From: Candidatus Viridilinea mediisalina
GTDB taxonomy: Bacteria; Chloroflexota; Chloroflexia; Chloroflexales; Chloroflexaceae
NCBI RefSeq assembly: GCF_002532535.1
Contig: NZ_NQWI01000005.1
Span: 33,472-97,471 of the forward strand
Length of the DNA: 64,000 nucleotides
Reading direction: 5' to 3'
Shown: positions 39,370 to 48,953 of the stretch, piece after piece
How positions within the stretch are numbered: the first letter of the stretch is position 1
Layout of the letters: each line of letters begins with the position of its first letter
Translations under genes and position numbers: made by a program
The notes under the pieces: generated by a model
What the model was told of the DNA's origin: nothing
The model's input: the letters and a program-made list of their open reading frames with translations, nothing else
The model's database searches: none

Positions 39370-42300
39370 ATGGAGATCGGAATTGTTCGGCCCGTCAATA
39401 TTACAACAGAGATGCGCACAGCCTACTTAAGCTACGCGATGAGTGTAATCGTCTCGCGGGCGTTACCTGATGCGCGTGACGGGCTCAAACCAGTACAGCG
39501 CCGCATCCTATACGGGATGTGGGATATGGGCTTTCGCAATAATCAGCCCTATAAGAAGAGTGCGCGCATCGTGGGCGACGTACTCGGCAAAATGCACCCC
39601 CACGGCGACTCATCGGTCTACGATGCCTTGGCACGCATGGCCCAACCCTGGAACATGCGCTACACACTGGTGGATGGGCAAGGGAATTTTGGGTGCTTTA
39701 CGGGCGATACGCGGATCAAACTGCTTGATGGTACTGAGCGCACCTTTGCTGAGTTGGCGAAACTCGCCCCTGAAGAGATATTTTACGTCTACTCGGTGGA
39801 TCACACGGGACGGATTGTAGTCGGTGAAGGGCGCTACTCGCGGATCACCCGACGTGATGCCGAATTAGTTGAGCTCACCTTTGACGATGGCTCAACCGTA
39901 CGCTGCACGCCCGATCATCGCTTCATGCTACGTGATGGTACATGGAAACAAGCACAGGAATTGACTGTAGAGGATAGCCTTATGGCAGGCTATTTCGATA
40001 CCGCTCCGGTGCGGCGTGGCTGCAACGACTATCTACGGGTACTTCAACCCAATAGCGGCAACTATGAGTTTGTCCATCATTTGGCTGATTACTACAATGA
40101 ACAGCGCGGTCTTGTACATTCTAGTGGCAAAGCATTTGTGCGTCACCATCGCAACTTTAACCGCTTCGATAATCGTCCCACAAACATTGAGCGGATGGGC
40201 TGGCTAGAACACCTGCATTTGCACGCAGCCCATCTTGAGCAACTTTGGAGCGATGAGACTTTTCGTGCAGCGCAAGCGGAGGGGGTACGTGCCTATTATG
40301 ATGCCCATCCTGAAGTACGCGAAGCACGGCGTGAGCGCATGATAGAACAGAACAAGAGCGCTGATTTTCGTGCTGCAAATGGGCCGCGTGTAGCGGCTGC
40401 ACTGCGTGAACGCCACCAGCAAAACCCCGATGAGGCTCGGCGTCGTGGTGATTACCTACGCCAACTCTGGCAAGACCCCATTTATCGTGCCAAGATGAGC
40501 CGAGCTCTGCGCGGCATTGAAAAGCGCCCTCTGACTGATGCACAGCGCACTCGCGTTGCTCAGATTGTTGCAGCGCGCAGCAAAGAGATGTGGGCCGATC
40601 CAGAAGCGCGGCAACGGGTGATTGCAGCCATCACCTTTGCTATGAGTGATCCTGCTTTGCGCGAGAAGTTGCGTGTGGGTGCCCAGCAACGCTGGCTTGA
40701 TCCTGATTATCGAGCACGCTTTGCGCCCAATCACCATCGAAGGATGGCACGTAAACTCTGGGCTAATCCGGCAATGCGTGCAATGCACCGCGATAAATTG
40801 GCCCGTCAGCGGGCTGATCTGCATTTTCGTCAAGCCCAAGCAGAAGGTGTTCGCCTCAGCAATGCGCGACGGATTCAAGCTAATCCAGCAATGATGTCTG
40901 ATTTGTCCACCTGTGCAGCAGAATCGCTGCGTAAAAAATGGCGCGATCCCGATTATAGCCGTCAAGTTATGCGCTCTAAAATCGCTGGCTATGTGTCGCG
41001 CCTTTTGGCTGAGTTTGGCCGTGAACAGATAACACCAGATCTTTATGATGCCCAACGCAATGCGAATTGGATTCCGCGCAGCACGAAGCTTGTGCGCTAC
41101 TTTGAGAGCTTTGACGACTTGCTAAACATGGCAGGCACGCATAATCATCGTGTGGTGGCCGTGCGTTGGTTGGATGAGCGGGTTGATGTCTATGATATTA
41201 CTGTTGATGAGCATCATAACTTTATGCTTGCCAACGGTTGTATCGTTCACAACAGCGTGGACGGCGATCCGCCTGCCGCTATGCGCTATACCGAGGCGCG
41301 TCTGGAGGCGATTGCCGAAGAGTTGTTGATTGATATTGATAAGAATACGGTTGATTTCCGTGACAACTTCGATGGTTCTTACCGCGAGCCTGCGGTGTTG
41401 CCTGCGATGCTGCCCAATCTGTTGCTCAATGGCGCGGCTGGGATTGCGGTGGGTATGGCGACCAATATTCCGCCTCATAACCTCAATGAGCTCTGTAATG
41501 CGATTATGCACCTGATCGATCACCCCGAGGCGACGGTTGAGGATTTGATTAAGATTCTGCCCGGCCCCGATTTTCCGACGTCGGCCAGTATCTTGGGTAC
41601 GGAAGGGATTTTGGCCGCCTACTCTACGGGGCGCGGTCAGATTACGTTGCGTGCTAAGGCCCATATCGAAGAGGGCAATCGCGGTGCCTTCAATATCGTC
41701 GTCACAGAGTTGCCCTATCAGGTCAATAAGGCGCGCCTCCAAGAGCGTATGGCAGAGTTGGTGAAGGAGAAGAAGATTGAAGGGGTGCGCGATGTGCGCG
41801 ATGAGTCGGACCGCACTGGCATGCGTTTGGTGATTCTGCTCAAGCAGGATGCCCAGCCCAAGAAGGTGCTCAATGCGCTCTATAAGCACACGCAGATGCA
41901 GACCACTTTTGGGATCAATATGTTGGCCCTTGTGGATGGCGGGCGTCAGCCTAAGGTGCTGACCCTCAAGCGCATGCTGCAGGAGTATATTAGCCACCGC
42001 CAAGAGGTGATCCGCCGTCGCACGGAGTTTGAGCTCGAAAAGGCGAAGGCGCGGGCCCATATTCTCGAAGGTTTGAAGATAGCCCTCGATAATATTGATG
42101 AGGTTATTCGCACGATCCGTGAGTCGCGTAATACCGAGATGGCGCGCAATAACCTGATTAGCCGCTTTGCTCTCACTGAGATCCAGGCGAATGCCATCCT
42201 TGATATGCAGTTGCGCCGCCTCGCTGCGCTGGAGCGCAAGAAGATTGATGATGAGTACCTTGAGGTGATCAAGCTCATTGCCAGCCTTGAAGAGATTCTG

Positions 42301-43395
42301 GCGAGTCCGCGTAAGGTGCTGCAACTCATCCAGGGTGACCTCACCTACCTCAAGGAGAAGTATGGCGACGAACGGCGCACCCGCATTGTGCCCGATGTCT
42401 CTGGCGATGTCTCGGATGAAGATCTGATTCCCGATGTGCGAGTCATGATGACCTTCACCGACCGTGGCTACATCAAGCGCCAGGCGGCAGATGTCTACCG
42501 CACGCAGCGCCGGGGCGGGCGCGGGATCAAGGGCATGATCACCCGCGAACAGGATATTGTGCGCCATATGTTTACCTGTGGCTCGTTGGAGAATCTGCTC
42601 TTCTTTACCGATCGCGGTAAAGTCTACCAACTCAAGGCCCACGAGGTGCCCGATAGTTCGCGCACGGCCAAAGGGCTGCCGCTGGTCAACCTGATCTCAC
42701 TAGAACCGGGGGAACAGGTGACCAGTATGCTGGCTGTGCCCGATTTTAATGGCGAGTACCTGATTATGGCCACCCATCGCGGTAAGATTAAGCGGACTCT
42801 GCTGCGCGAGTATAGCCAAGTGCGTTCCAATGGCCTGATTGCCATTGGCCTCGAAGAGGGTGATGTGCTTGGTTGGGTGCATGTGAGCCATGGTCAAGAG
42901 GATGTGCTGTTGACGACGGCCCAAGGGCGCACGGCCCGCTTCAAGCAGAGCGAAGTACGGCCTATGGGCCGTCCTGCAACTGGCGTCAATGGCATCAACC
43001 TGCACGAGCATGATCGCGTGATTAGCATGCAACTGGCCAAACCGGACCACGACCTGCTGGTGGTCACGACACGCGGCATGGGTAAGCGCACCGCCCTCGA
43101 AGATTACCCCACCAAAGGACGCTCGTCTGGCGGGGTGATCACGATGCGCCTACGCGAAGGCGATAGTATCGCCGGGGCAGCCCTGGTCACCGACCGCTCG
43201 CTGCTTACCCTGATTAGCGCCAGTGGCGTCGTGATGCGCACCAGTGCCGATGGGGTCTCGCGGCTTGGGCGTGCCACCCAGGGCGTGATCGTCGTCAATC
43301 TTGGGGCGGGTGATCGCCTCGCCGCACTCTCGGTCGAAGAGCCAGAAGAGCTTGATGCGGTGCCACCGACGCTGGTCAATCCGAATGGGGAGTAG
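39370..43395 (+). CDS. gyrA: DNA gyrase subunit A precursor with intein
   Basis: 1341 codons; removal of the 520-residue intein gives an 821-residue GyrA of normal length. The N-extein contains [20 protein letters not shown] and the quinolone-resistance region [19 protein letters not shown]; the C-extein begins [17 protein letters not shown] with the catalytic Tyr. The coiled-coil and tower regions follow, and six-bladed beta-pinwheel repeats occupy the last 300 residues. [13 protein letters not shown] is the GyrA-box, which marks the protein as gyrase and not topoisomerase IV ParC. Gyrase introduces negative supercoils with GyrB, not present here. A good -10/-35 promoter and a strong terminator make the gene monocistronic. 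Splicing is required for function. Confidence 0.97.
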   Translation: MEIGIVRPVNITTEMRTAYLSYAMSVIVSRALPDARDGLKPVQRRILYGMWDMGFRNNQPYKKSARIVGDVLGKMHPHGDSSVYDALARMAQPWNMRYTLVDGQGNFGCFTGDTRIKLLDGTERTFAELAKLAPEEIFYVYSVDHTGRIVVGEGRYSRITRRDAELVELTFDDGSTVRCTPDHRFMLRDGTWKQAQELTVEDSLMAGYFDTAPVRRGCNDYLRVLQPNSGNYEFVHHLADYYNEQRGLVHSSGKAFVRHHRNFNRFDNRPTNIERMGWLEHLHLHAAHLEQLWSDETFRAAQAEGVRAYYDAHPEVREARRERMIEQNKSADFRAANGPRVAAALRERHQQNPDEARRRGDYLRQLWQDPIYRAKMSRALRGIEKRPLTDAQRTRVAQIVAARSKEMWADPEARQRVIAAITFAMSDPALREKLRVGAQQRWLDPDYRARFAPNHHRRMARKLWANPAMRAMHRDKLARQRADLHFRQAQAEGVRLSNARRIQANPAMMSDLSTCAAESLRKKWRDPDYSRQVMRSKIAGYVSRLLAEFGREQITPDLYDAQRNANWIPRSTKLVRYFESFDDLLNMAGTHNHRVVAVRWLDERVDVYDITVDEHHNFMLANGCIVHNSVDGDPPAAMRYTEARLEAIAEELLIDIDKNTVDFRDNFDGSYREPAVLPAMLPNLLLNGAAGIAVGMATNIPPHNLNELCNAIMHLIDHPEATVEDLIKILPGPDFPTSASILGTEGILAAYSTGRGQITLRAKAHIEEGNRGAFNIVVTELPYQVNKARLQERMAELVKEKKIEGVRDVRDESDRTGMRLVILLKQDAQPKKVLNALYKHTQMQTTFGINMLALVDGGRQPKVLTLKRMLQEYISHRQEVIRRRTEFELEKAKARAHILEGLKIALDNIDEVIRTIRESRNTEMARNNLISRFALTEIQANAILDMQLRRLAALERKKIDDEYLEVIKLIASLEEILASPRKVLQLIQGDLTYLKEKYGDERRTRIVPDVSGDVSDEDLIPDVRVMMTFTDRGYIKRQAADVYRTQRRGGRGIKGMITREQDIVRHMFTCGSLENLLFFTDRGKVYQLKAHEVPDSSRTAKGLPLVNLISLEPGEQVTSMLAVPDFNGEYLIMATHRGKIKRTLLREYSQVRSNGLIAIGLEEGDVLGWVHVSHGQEDVLLTTAQGRTARFKQSEVRPMGRPATGVNGINLHEHDRVISMQLAKPDHDLLVVTTRGMGKRTALEDYPTKGRSSGGVITMRLREGDSIAGAALVTDRSLLTLISASGVVMRTSADGVSRLGRATQGVIVVNLGAGDRLAALSVEEPEELDAVPPTLVNPNGE
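39694..41253 (+). other. GyrA intein with HNH homing endonuclease
   Basis: 520 residues (109-628 of the precursor), starting at Cys ([13 protein letters not shown], block A) and ending IVHN before Ser (block G). Block B is CTPDHRFML with the conserved His; block F is [17 protein letters not shown]. All splicing residues are intact. The insert after block B contains an HNH-type motif (FVHHL ... [19 protein letters not shown] ... EHLHLH), and then roughly nine 20-25-residue basic helical repeats with LWxDPxxR patterns, probably DNA-binding. The site is between GNFG and SVDG. The better-known mycobacterial GyrA intein sits 13 residues further on, after the catalytic Tyr. Confidence 0.93.
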
Positions 43396-43430
43396 GTCGC
43401 TTTCGTCGGTGGTTCACTAGTATATCTGTG

Positions 43431-43485
43431 CGGCCCAAAGTGGGTATTGCGATCATAACCAATACCCGCTTTGGGCCGTCTGTTT
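43431..43485 (+). terminator. Intrinsic terminator of gyrA
   Basis: 19-bp stem with one G:T pair (43431-43449 / 43460-43478), loop of ten bases, followed by TCTGTTTGT. It lies 36 bases after the gyrA stop codon. Confidence 0.8.
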
Positions 43486-43501
43486 GTAGGAATCATTGGG
43501 C

Positions 43502-45703
43502 ATGCGCCAACCGAGCCTTACAACACATCCAATGCCTCCAAGTCTGAAGAGCAACCCGCTCACGGTCATGCCACCATCTGAGCCATGGCGTTGGCATGGT
43601 GCTGTGCTACTCTTCTACCTAATCGTAGGCATCATGTACACATGGCCGCTTGTTTTGCATTGGAAAACTGGAGCTATTCAGATCTGGCCTTACCCGGTGG
43701 ATGCAGGACAAGGTATTTGGAATCTTTGGTGGGCGCGTACCACCTTGCTGAACGGTGAGAATCCGTACCAGTTAACGCGCTACCTGTTCTACCCGGCTGG
43801 GGCCGAGCTATTTTGGCAAACGTTGAGCCTGCCTAATGCGCTGTTGGTACTGCCGATCCTGCTCCTCTTTGGCCCAGTCATAGCCTTCAATAGCATCACC
43901 ATCCTCTCCTTTGTGCTTGGTGGCTATGTCGTCTACCGTATTGCGCGTGGGCTACAGGTAGGCCAGAGTGCAGCATTGATTGCGGGCTTTGTCTATGTTT
44001 GTTCGCCGTACCATATGCAGCAACTCCATGGCGGGCCCATGGAGTTGATTGCAATCCAGTGGATGCCCATGAGCTTTCTTGCGCTCATGTACGCATTACA
44101 ACAACCATCGCTGTGGCGCACGCTATTCGCTGCCATGATGCTGCTGATAACCACGCTGGCGAGCCAGTACTATGGGCTCTATACCGCGATCATTATGGTC
44201 TTTCATATTGCCTTGGTCGCACTGCAACCGCAGGGGCGCTGGTGGTCTTGGCGTGTGCATTGGCCACATCTGGGGGTTGGGTTACTTATGTTCAGCGTAT
44301 GGGCCGCAACGCTGCTCTTCTTCTTCGTGGGTTCATTACGTGATGTAGGTGAGTTTGTGCCCCAAGATTGGTATACACGTCAAGTCTTTCACTCAGTAGC
44401 ACTTGTCGATCTGCTTTTTCCTAATGTAATCCATCCTCTCTGGGGCGAACCGATCGAAGCAACACTACTCGCCATCCATCACTTTGGGGTTGACACCGGC
44501 ATGCAGTTGGGCTTGGGGATCAGTCTGCTGCTGGGAGCAGCGCTCGTACGCAATTGGCGCATGGCCTGGCCTTGGGCCTGCTTGGGCTTGATCAGCTTCA
44601 TCTTTGCCCTGGGGCCGAAGCTTCAGATCACCGATAACATCACCAGCATCCCCATGCCGTTTATGCTCTTCAATCTGAGCGAAGTCTTTCGTAATAGCAG
44701 TCGTCCTGCGATCTTTGTCGCAGTTGCCATGCTGCCCATCAGTCTGCTCTGTGCGTTAGGTTGGCAGGCGCTGATGCAAGGGCGCAAGTTGCCCCAAGTA
44801 CTCCTTAGCCTCTGGCTGGCCTTTGAACTCTTGCCAGGTGCCATGCCGATCATCAGTATCAGTAGTAACCCAGAGTATGCGCTCCTCAATGATGATCCGA
44901 CACCAGGAGCCTTATTGCCCCTGCCCCCAGCCTATAATGATAGCCGAGCGATGCTCAACCAGTTTTGCCATGGCCGCGCACTTGTTGGTGGCTATCTCGC
45001 CCGTACCCCCCCAAATCCACTGGTGTCTGCTACGACCAACGTCTATCAATTGCTCAATCCACGGGCCTCAACCCACGACATCGTTGCCTATCCTTTGGCT
45101 ACTGAATTACGCACGCTTGGTATTCGCTACCTGACCGTTAGCCCTGAACAGCTCCAGCCCCATGAGTTGGCACGCTTACAATCATTACTCGCCGCGCCTG
45201 GATTACACCTAATGGTACGTGAACCGGACGTAGAAATCTATCAGGTTGAAGCTGGCGCAATTGAACCCTTGGTGCTTCCCGCTCACGGTTGGCATGAGGT
45301 TGAACATGGTGATCAAGCTACGTGGCGCTGGATGCGTGACGAAGGCGCTTTCTATGTGTTGAGCCCGCAAGCTACCACCCTATCAATGCACCTTTTGGTC
45401 TCTTCCTACGAGCAACCGCGTACCTTGACGATCATCCTTGACGAGCAATCAACCGCAAGCTATGTGATCCCTGCCCATCACGAGCGCTCCTTGAACCTAC
45501 ACTTCATACTTCCGGCGGGTAAGCATATGTTACGCTTACAAAGCGATACGACCGGCATGACACCCGAGGGACGTGAGGTGAGTTTCAAAGTTCGTGCGCT
45601 CGAGACGAGTGGGCAGATGCATGCTGCGGATGTTCAGCCGCAAACGCCGATCACCCCTCCGCCAACCATTCCCCGTCTATCAACACCGCTGTGTGGAGCA
45701 TAA
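43502..45703 (+). CDS. Large polytopic membrane protein, GT-C-like (putative glycosyltransferase)
   Basis: 733 residues from ATG 43502. About twelve hydrophobic segments occupy residues 35-460, and the last 270 residues are soluble and probably extracytoplasmic. An acidic loop after the first helix (YPVDAGQGIWNLWWARTTLL, then NPYQLTRYLFYPAG) resembles the catalytic loop of GT-C polyprenyl-phosphate glycosyltransferases and related uncharacterised membrane proteins. No close family name can be given. The C-terminal region contains RALVGGYLART and a late jelly-roll-like beta segment. Position between the gyrA terminator and the delta-60 protein gene gives no operon partner. Function is inferred only from fold-like features. 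Confidence 0.7.
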   Translation: MRQPSLTTHPMPPSLKSNPLTVMPPSEPWRWHGAVLLFYLIVGIMYTWPLVLHWKTGAIQIWPYPVDAGQGIWNLWWARTTLLNGENPYQLTRYLFYPAGAELFWQTLSLPNALLVLPILLLFGPVIAFNSITILSFVLGGYVVYRIARGLQVGQSAALIAGFVYVCSPYHMQQLHGGPMELIAIQWMPMSFLALMYALQQPSLWRTLFAAMMLLITTLASQYYGLYTAIIMVFHIALVALQPQGRWWSWRVHWPHLGVGLLMFSVWAATLLFFFVGSLRDVGEFVPQDWYTRQVFHSVALVDLLFPNVIHPLWGEPIEATLLAIHHFGVDTGMQLGLGISLLLGAALVRNWRMAWPWACLGLISFIFALGPKLQITDNITSIPMPFMLFNLSEVFRNSSRPAIFVAVAMLPISLLCALGWQALMQGRKLPQVLLSLWLAFELLPGAMPIISISSNPEYALLNDDPTPGALLPLPPAYNDSRAMLNQFCHGRALVGGYLARTPPNPLVSATTNVYQLLNPRASTHDIVAYPLATELRTLGIRYLTVSPEQLQPHELARLQSLLAAPGLHLMVREPDVEIYQVEAGAIEPLVLPAHGWHEVEHGDQATWRWMRDEGAFYVLSPQATTLSMHLLVSSYEQPRTLTIILDEQSTASYVIPAHHERSLNLHFILPAGKHMLRLQSDTTGMTPEGREVSFKVRALETSGQMHAADVQPQTPITPPPTIPRLSTPLCGA

Positions 45704-45748
45704 ATACGACAAGGTTTCAGAAAACCGAAGGTTGCTTTACCTTCTTGC

Positions 45749-45803
45749 GAGGATGCGTGAGGCGAAGAGGCGAGGACTTCGCGTCCTCGCGTCCTCGCAA
45801 ACT
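45749..45803. repeat. Short CGAGGA/CCTCGC octamer repeat
   Basis: GCGAGGATGCGTGAGGCGAAGAG followed by inverted GCGTCCTCGCGTCCTCGC. Same unit family as the long array at 56636. It lies in the 138-base gap before the delta-60 protein gene. Confidence 0.6.
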
Positions 45804-45841
45804 GTAATGTAGCTATGAACCATGTCTAAGGAGTCTTTCCT

Positions 45842-48664
45842 ATGTCTAAGCAACCGTTTGTTCACAGTGTACTCGTTCTGCTCCTGCTCTGCGCCATCGG
45901 CTTGTTAGCAGCCCCAAGCCAACCCGATGCGCGTGCGGCTGAACCTGCTCCGGCTGCACTGCCTGAGCTTGCGCTTGATGTTGGCTTTAGCCCACGGGTT
46001 GAGTTGGAAGGTACGGTCAATGCGCTGGTCGTTCAGCCCGATAATGCAACCGTCGTTGCCGGATCGTTCCAGTTGGTCAATGGGGTGCTGCGCGAGAGCT
46101 TGGCGCGCCTGGCTGCTGATGGTTCGTTGGACACCACGTTTCAGCTTACCGCTCCGTTGATAATGGACAATCCGAGTTTCTACGCCTTGGCCCTGCTACC
46201 CGATGGCAAGCTGCTGGTGGGCGGGCAATTGACCATGCGCGGCGAGGATGGCCAGTTCCGCAGTAATCTCGTGCGCTTGCATCCTGATGGCCGTCTGGAT
46301 GAAGCCTTCTTTGCGGGGAACTACCAAGCTGGAGGGCTGGATGGTGTGGTGCATGCCATTATGGTGCAGCCTGATGGTAAGATCATAATCGGGGGCGCCT
46401 TTAGCACAATCCATGAACAGAGCCGCCCAGGTATCGCCCGCCTCCACCCCGATGGCAGCGTTGATCTCAGCTTTGCGCCCGGCGAGGGCGTTGATGGTGA
46501 GGTGTTGAGCCTTGCCCAACAGTCCGATGGCCGGATCATTGTGGGCGGCAGCTTTCGGACATTCAATGGGCAGAGCGCAGCCTACCTCGTCCGCCTCAAT
46601 GCTGATGGCAGCCGCGATCCTAGCTTTGCTCCACAGCTCAATGGTGCAGTCAACACGGTGGTGGTTGACAGCACTGGTGACATTTTGTTTGGCGGTGATT
46701 TCACGTCGGTCAATGATGAACCCCGCAACAAGTTGGCCCACTTGGATACCGATGGAACACTGAAAGACCTGAGTACTGGCCTTTTTTATGCAGTGCAGAG
46801 CATTGCGCTACTCGCTGATGGCAGCATTGCCGTTGGGGGCTGGTATTCGAGCATTATCTTTGATGGCAGGCCAATCTACCACGATGCACGAGTTGCACGC
46901 TTTGCTGCTGATGGCTCGCTCATGGCAATACTCAGTTTCGATGGCCGTCCCACCCACGTCTTGGCGCTCGCCCAACGGCCCGATGGTCACGTCGTGGTAG
47001 GTGGTAACTTCCGAAACCTGCAGAAAATTCAGGATGAGCCGGTGATCTACCGCCACAGCCTGGGCCTGCTCGATGCCGATTTTACCTTTGTGGCAGGGTT
47101 TGAGCCCCAAGTGACCCAACCCGGTCATGTTGCGACCCTTGTACCCCTAGCCGCCGGGTCTGTCCTCGTGGGGGGCAATTTCAGCCTGGTCAATGGTACA
47201 CCGCGTGTGGCTGCCGCTATACTCACGCCAGCAGGTGCGCTCGATGCCACCTTTGTGCCACCCTTCCGCCGTACTGGCAACCAGGTGAGCGGAGCACTGC
47301 ACTTGGATGATGGTTCCTACCTGTTAGGTGGCGATTTTAGCGATAACTATACCGATCAGGATTTGCGTTGGCAAAATATAATTCGGGTTGACCAACAGGG
47401 TAGCATCCTGCCATTCCCGCAGATCACCGTGACGCAGCCCAAGCTCAAGCGTGATGCCGAGGGCCGCATTCTCGTTGCAGGCTTTGACCGGCTCTACCGG
47501 CTTTTGGGTGATGGTTCGCTTGATCCTACTTTTACCCTCAACCATGTGGAGGGGTTTGTGGTTGAAACGCCGGGCTGGCGGGGGAGCATCAACAGCGTGG
47601 TGGAGTTGGCCAATGGCCAGTTGATCGCGGCGGGCAACTTTGAACGCTTTGCAGGCCACGAGCGCAGTACGCTGGTGCGGCTGCATGCCGATGGACGCCT
47701 AGACCATAGCTTTGTGCCACCTTCATTCCTCCCCATTCAGGGCGGTGCCCATCCCGAAGTGTATGCGGTGGCTCTCCAGGGTGAGCAGGTGTTAGTGGGT
47801 GGACGCTTCGCCGTTGGTGAAGCTGAAGAACGTCGCGTAGGCTTGATCCGTCTTGATGCCGAAGGTCGCCTTGATCCAAACTTTGCCCATGCATCCATCA
47901 TCGTCCATGCCATAAGCCCCTTTGCCGATGGCTCATTCATGGTTGGAAGTACGTCACAGATCATCGAAGGGAGTAGCATCTACAACTACATCTTCCACAT
48001 GCTACCCGATGGTACCCGCAATCCCGCCTTCAACTCCAGCATCACTCGTCCGACAAGGTATAACAGTGGCGTCTATGCGCTTGCGCCCCTCAGCGCCGAG
48101 CAAGTGCTCATCGGGGGCCATTTTACTGCCATTGAAGGTGCGCGCCACGTTGGCTTAGGGCGCTACGGCCCGCCCGATCAGACGGTGACCACGATTGAGC
48201 CAATAACCGATGCCGTGCTAGAGCTTGAGGCTGAGGGGGTGCGCTACGACTTTGCAGCGGGCACCTTTGGTGAGACGGTGACCTTTCAGCATCGTGCCCG
48301 CCCTATGGCTACATTGCCATCGCTGGGAACCTTGATTGGCAGTGGTCAGGGCTTTGAGTTGCGGGCGATCAACCGCGCAACTGGTGCGCCAGCCCAACCG
48401 CAGCCCGGGCAAAGCTTCACCATGACGATTACGCTACCACCTGATGCCGTCTCAGCCGCGCAGGCTTACGGGCTCTGGCGTTGGGACGAAGCCGCAGCCC
48501 AGTGGACCCAGCAGGGCATTCGCAATAGCCTCAGTGCTGATGGCCGTCAACTCATTGCCGTGATCGAACACCTCTCGCTCTTCGCTGTCCTGCGTGCCCC
48601 CGATGAGCCGGGGCAGCCAGAGCAGCCGGAGTATCAGATCTACCTGCCGTTGGTTGTGCGGTAA
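45842..48664 (+). CDS. Secreted delta-60-repeat beta-propeller protein with YLPL-type C-terminus
   Basis: 940 residues. AAGGAG lies eight bases before ATG 45842, and a signal peptide (about 1-31, ending ARA) follows. About fourteen delta-60 repeats fill residues 40-780; each has a QPDGKIIIGGAF-type strand pair and a RLNADGSRDPSF-type end, as expected for a beta-propeller. A ZU5-like beta domain and a WxWDExxxxW segment follow. A PEQPE spacer leads to the end IYLPLVVR, shared with the secreted protein at 2175-6317. Probably located at the cell surface; ligand unknown. The stop codon opens TAAGACCA and a heptad element. Confidence 0.85.
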   Translation: MSKQPFVHSVLVLLLLCAIGLLAAPSQPDARAAEPAPAALPELALDVGFSPRVELEGTVNALVVQPDNATVVAGSFQLVNGVLRESLARLAADGSLDTTFQLTAPLIMDNPSFYALALLPDGKLLVGGQLTMRGEDGQFRSNLVRLHPDGRLDEAFFAGNYQAGGLDGVVHAIMVQPDGKIIIGGAFSTIHEQSRPGIARLHPDGSVDLSFAPGEGVDGEVLSLAQQSDGRIIVGGSFRTFNGQSAAYLVRLNADGSRDPSFAPQLNGAVNTVVVDSTGDILFGGDFTSVNDEPRNKLAHLDTDGTLKDLSTGLFYAVQSIALLADGSIAVGGWYSSIIFDGRPIYHDARVARFAADGSLMAILSFDGRPTHVLALAQRPDGHVVVGGNFRNLQKIQDEPVIYRHSLGLLDADFTFVAGFEPQVTQPGHVATLVPLAAGSVLVGGNFSLVNGTPRVAAAILTPAGALDATFVPPFRRTGNQVSGALHLDDGSYLLGGDFSDNYTDQDLRWQNIIRVDQQGSILPFPQITVTQPKLKRDAEGRILVAGFDRLYRLLGDGSLDPTFTLNHVEGFVVETPGWRGSINSVVELANGQLIAAGNFERFAGHERSTLVRLHADGRLDHSFVPPSFLPIQGGAHPEVYAVALQGEQVLVGGRFAVGEAEERRVGLIRLDAEGRLDPNFAHASIIVHAISPFADGSFMVGSTSQIIEGSSIYNYIFHMLPDGTRNPAFNSSITRPTRYNSGVYALAPLSAEQVLIGGHFTAIEGARHVGLGRYGPPDQTVTTIEPITDAVLELEAEGVRYDFAAGTFGETVTFQHRARPMATLPSLGTLIGSGQGFELRAINRATGAPAQPQPGQSFTMTITLPPDAVSAAQAYGLWRWDEAAAQWTQQGIRNSLSADGRQLIAVIEHLSLFAVLRAPDEPGQPEQPEYQIYLPLVVR

Positions 48665-48705
48665 GACCATTTCCAATTGTAGATTGCAGATTGTCGAACA
48701 AGACA
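48662..48705. repeat. TAAGACCA heptad element after delta-60 gene
   Basis: Begins with the stop codon, then ATTGTAG and ATTGCAG units and GTCGAACA, a short and worn version of the element at 24415. Confidence 0.6.
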
Positions 48706-48727
48706 ACGCTGTTTTGTTGCGTTCCTA

Positions 48728-48829
48728 AGAGGCTGTCTGAAAAGTCTATGAACTGGCGTTGGAGTGCCGGCTTCAGCCGGCTAAAGCCGGCACTCCAGCG
48801 TGTGCCCACTAGCTTTTCAGACAGCTTCT
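48728..48829. mobile_element. Family A terminal-inverted-repeat element, copy 3
   Basis: 102 bases in reverse orientation relative to copies 1, 2 and 4 (GAGGCTGTCTGAAAAG at the left). Flanked by TAA on both sides. After it, 48842-48887 holds an imperfect inverted repeat (GGTACA ... TGTACC, GCCCATGA ... TCATGGGC), and nothing else is seen up to 48953. Confidence 0.82.
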
Positions 48830-48953
48830 AACTCTATCCTTGGTACACATGGCCCATGACCATTTCATGGGCTCTACTACATGTACCGTACCAAAGGGCC
48901 AAAAGTTACGGTCGGGTGGCGCAGATTGACGAAATTGGGGTGAAATGACAGCT

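Noticed and set aside
41122..42642. 506-codon minus-strand frame
   Set aside because: Antisense shadow of gyrA; no start context and no recognisable domain.
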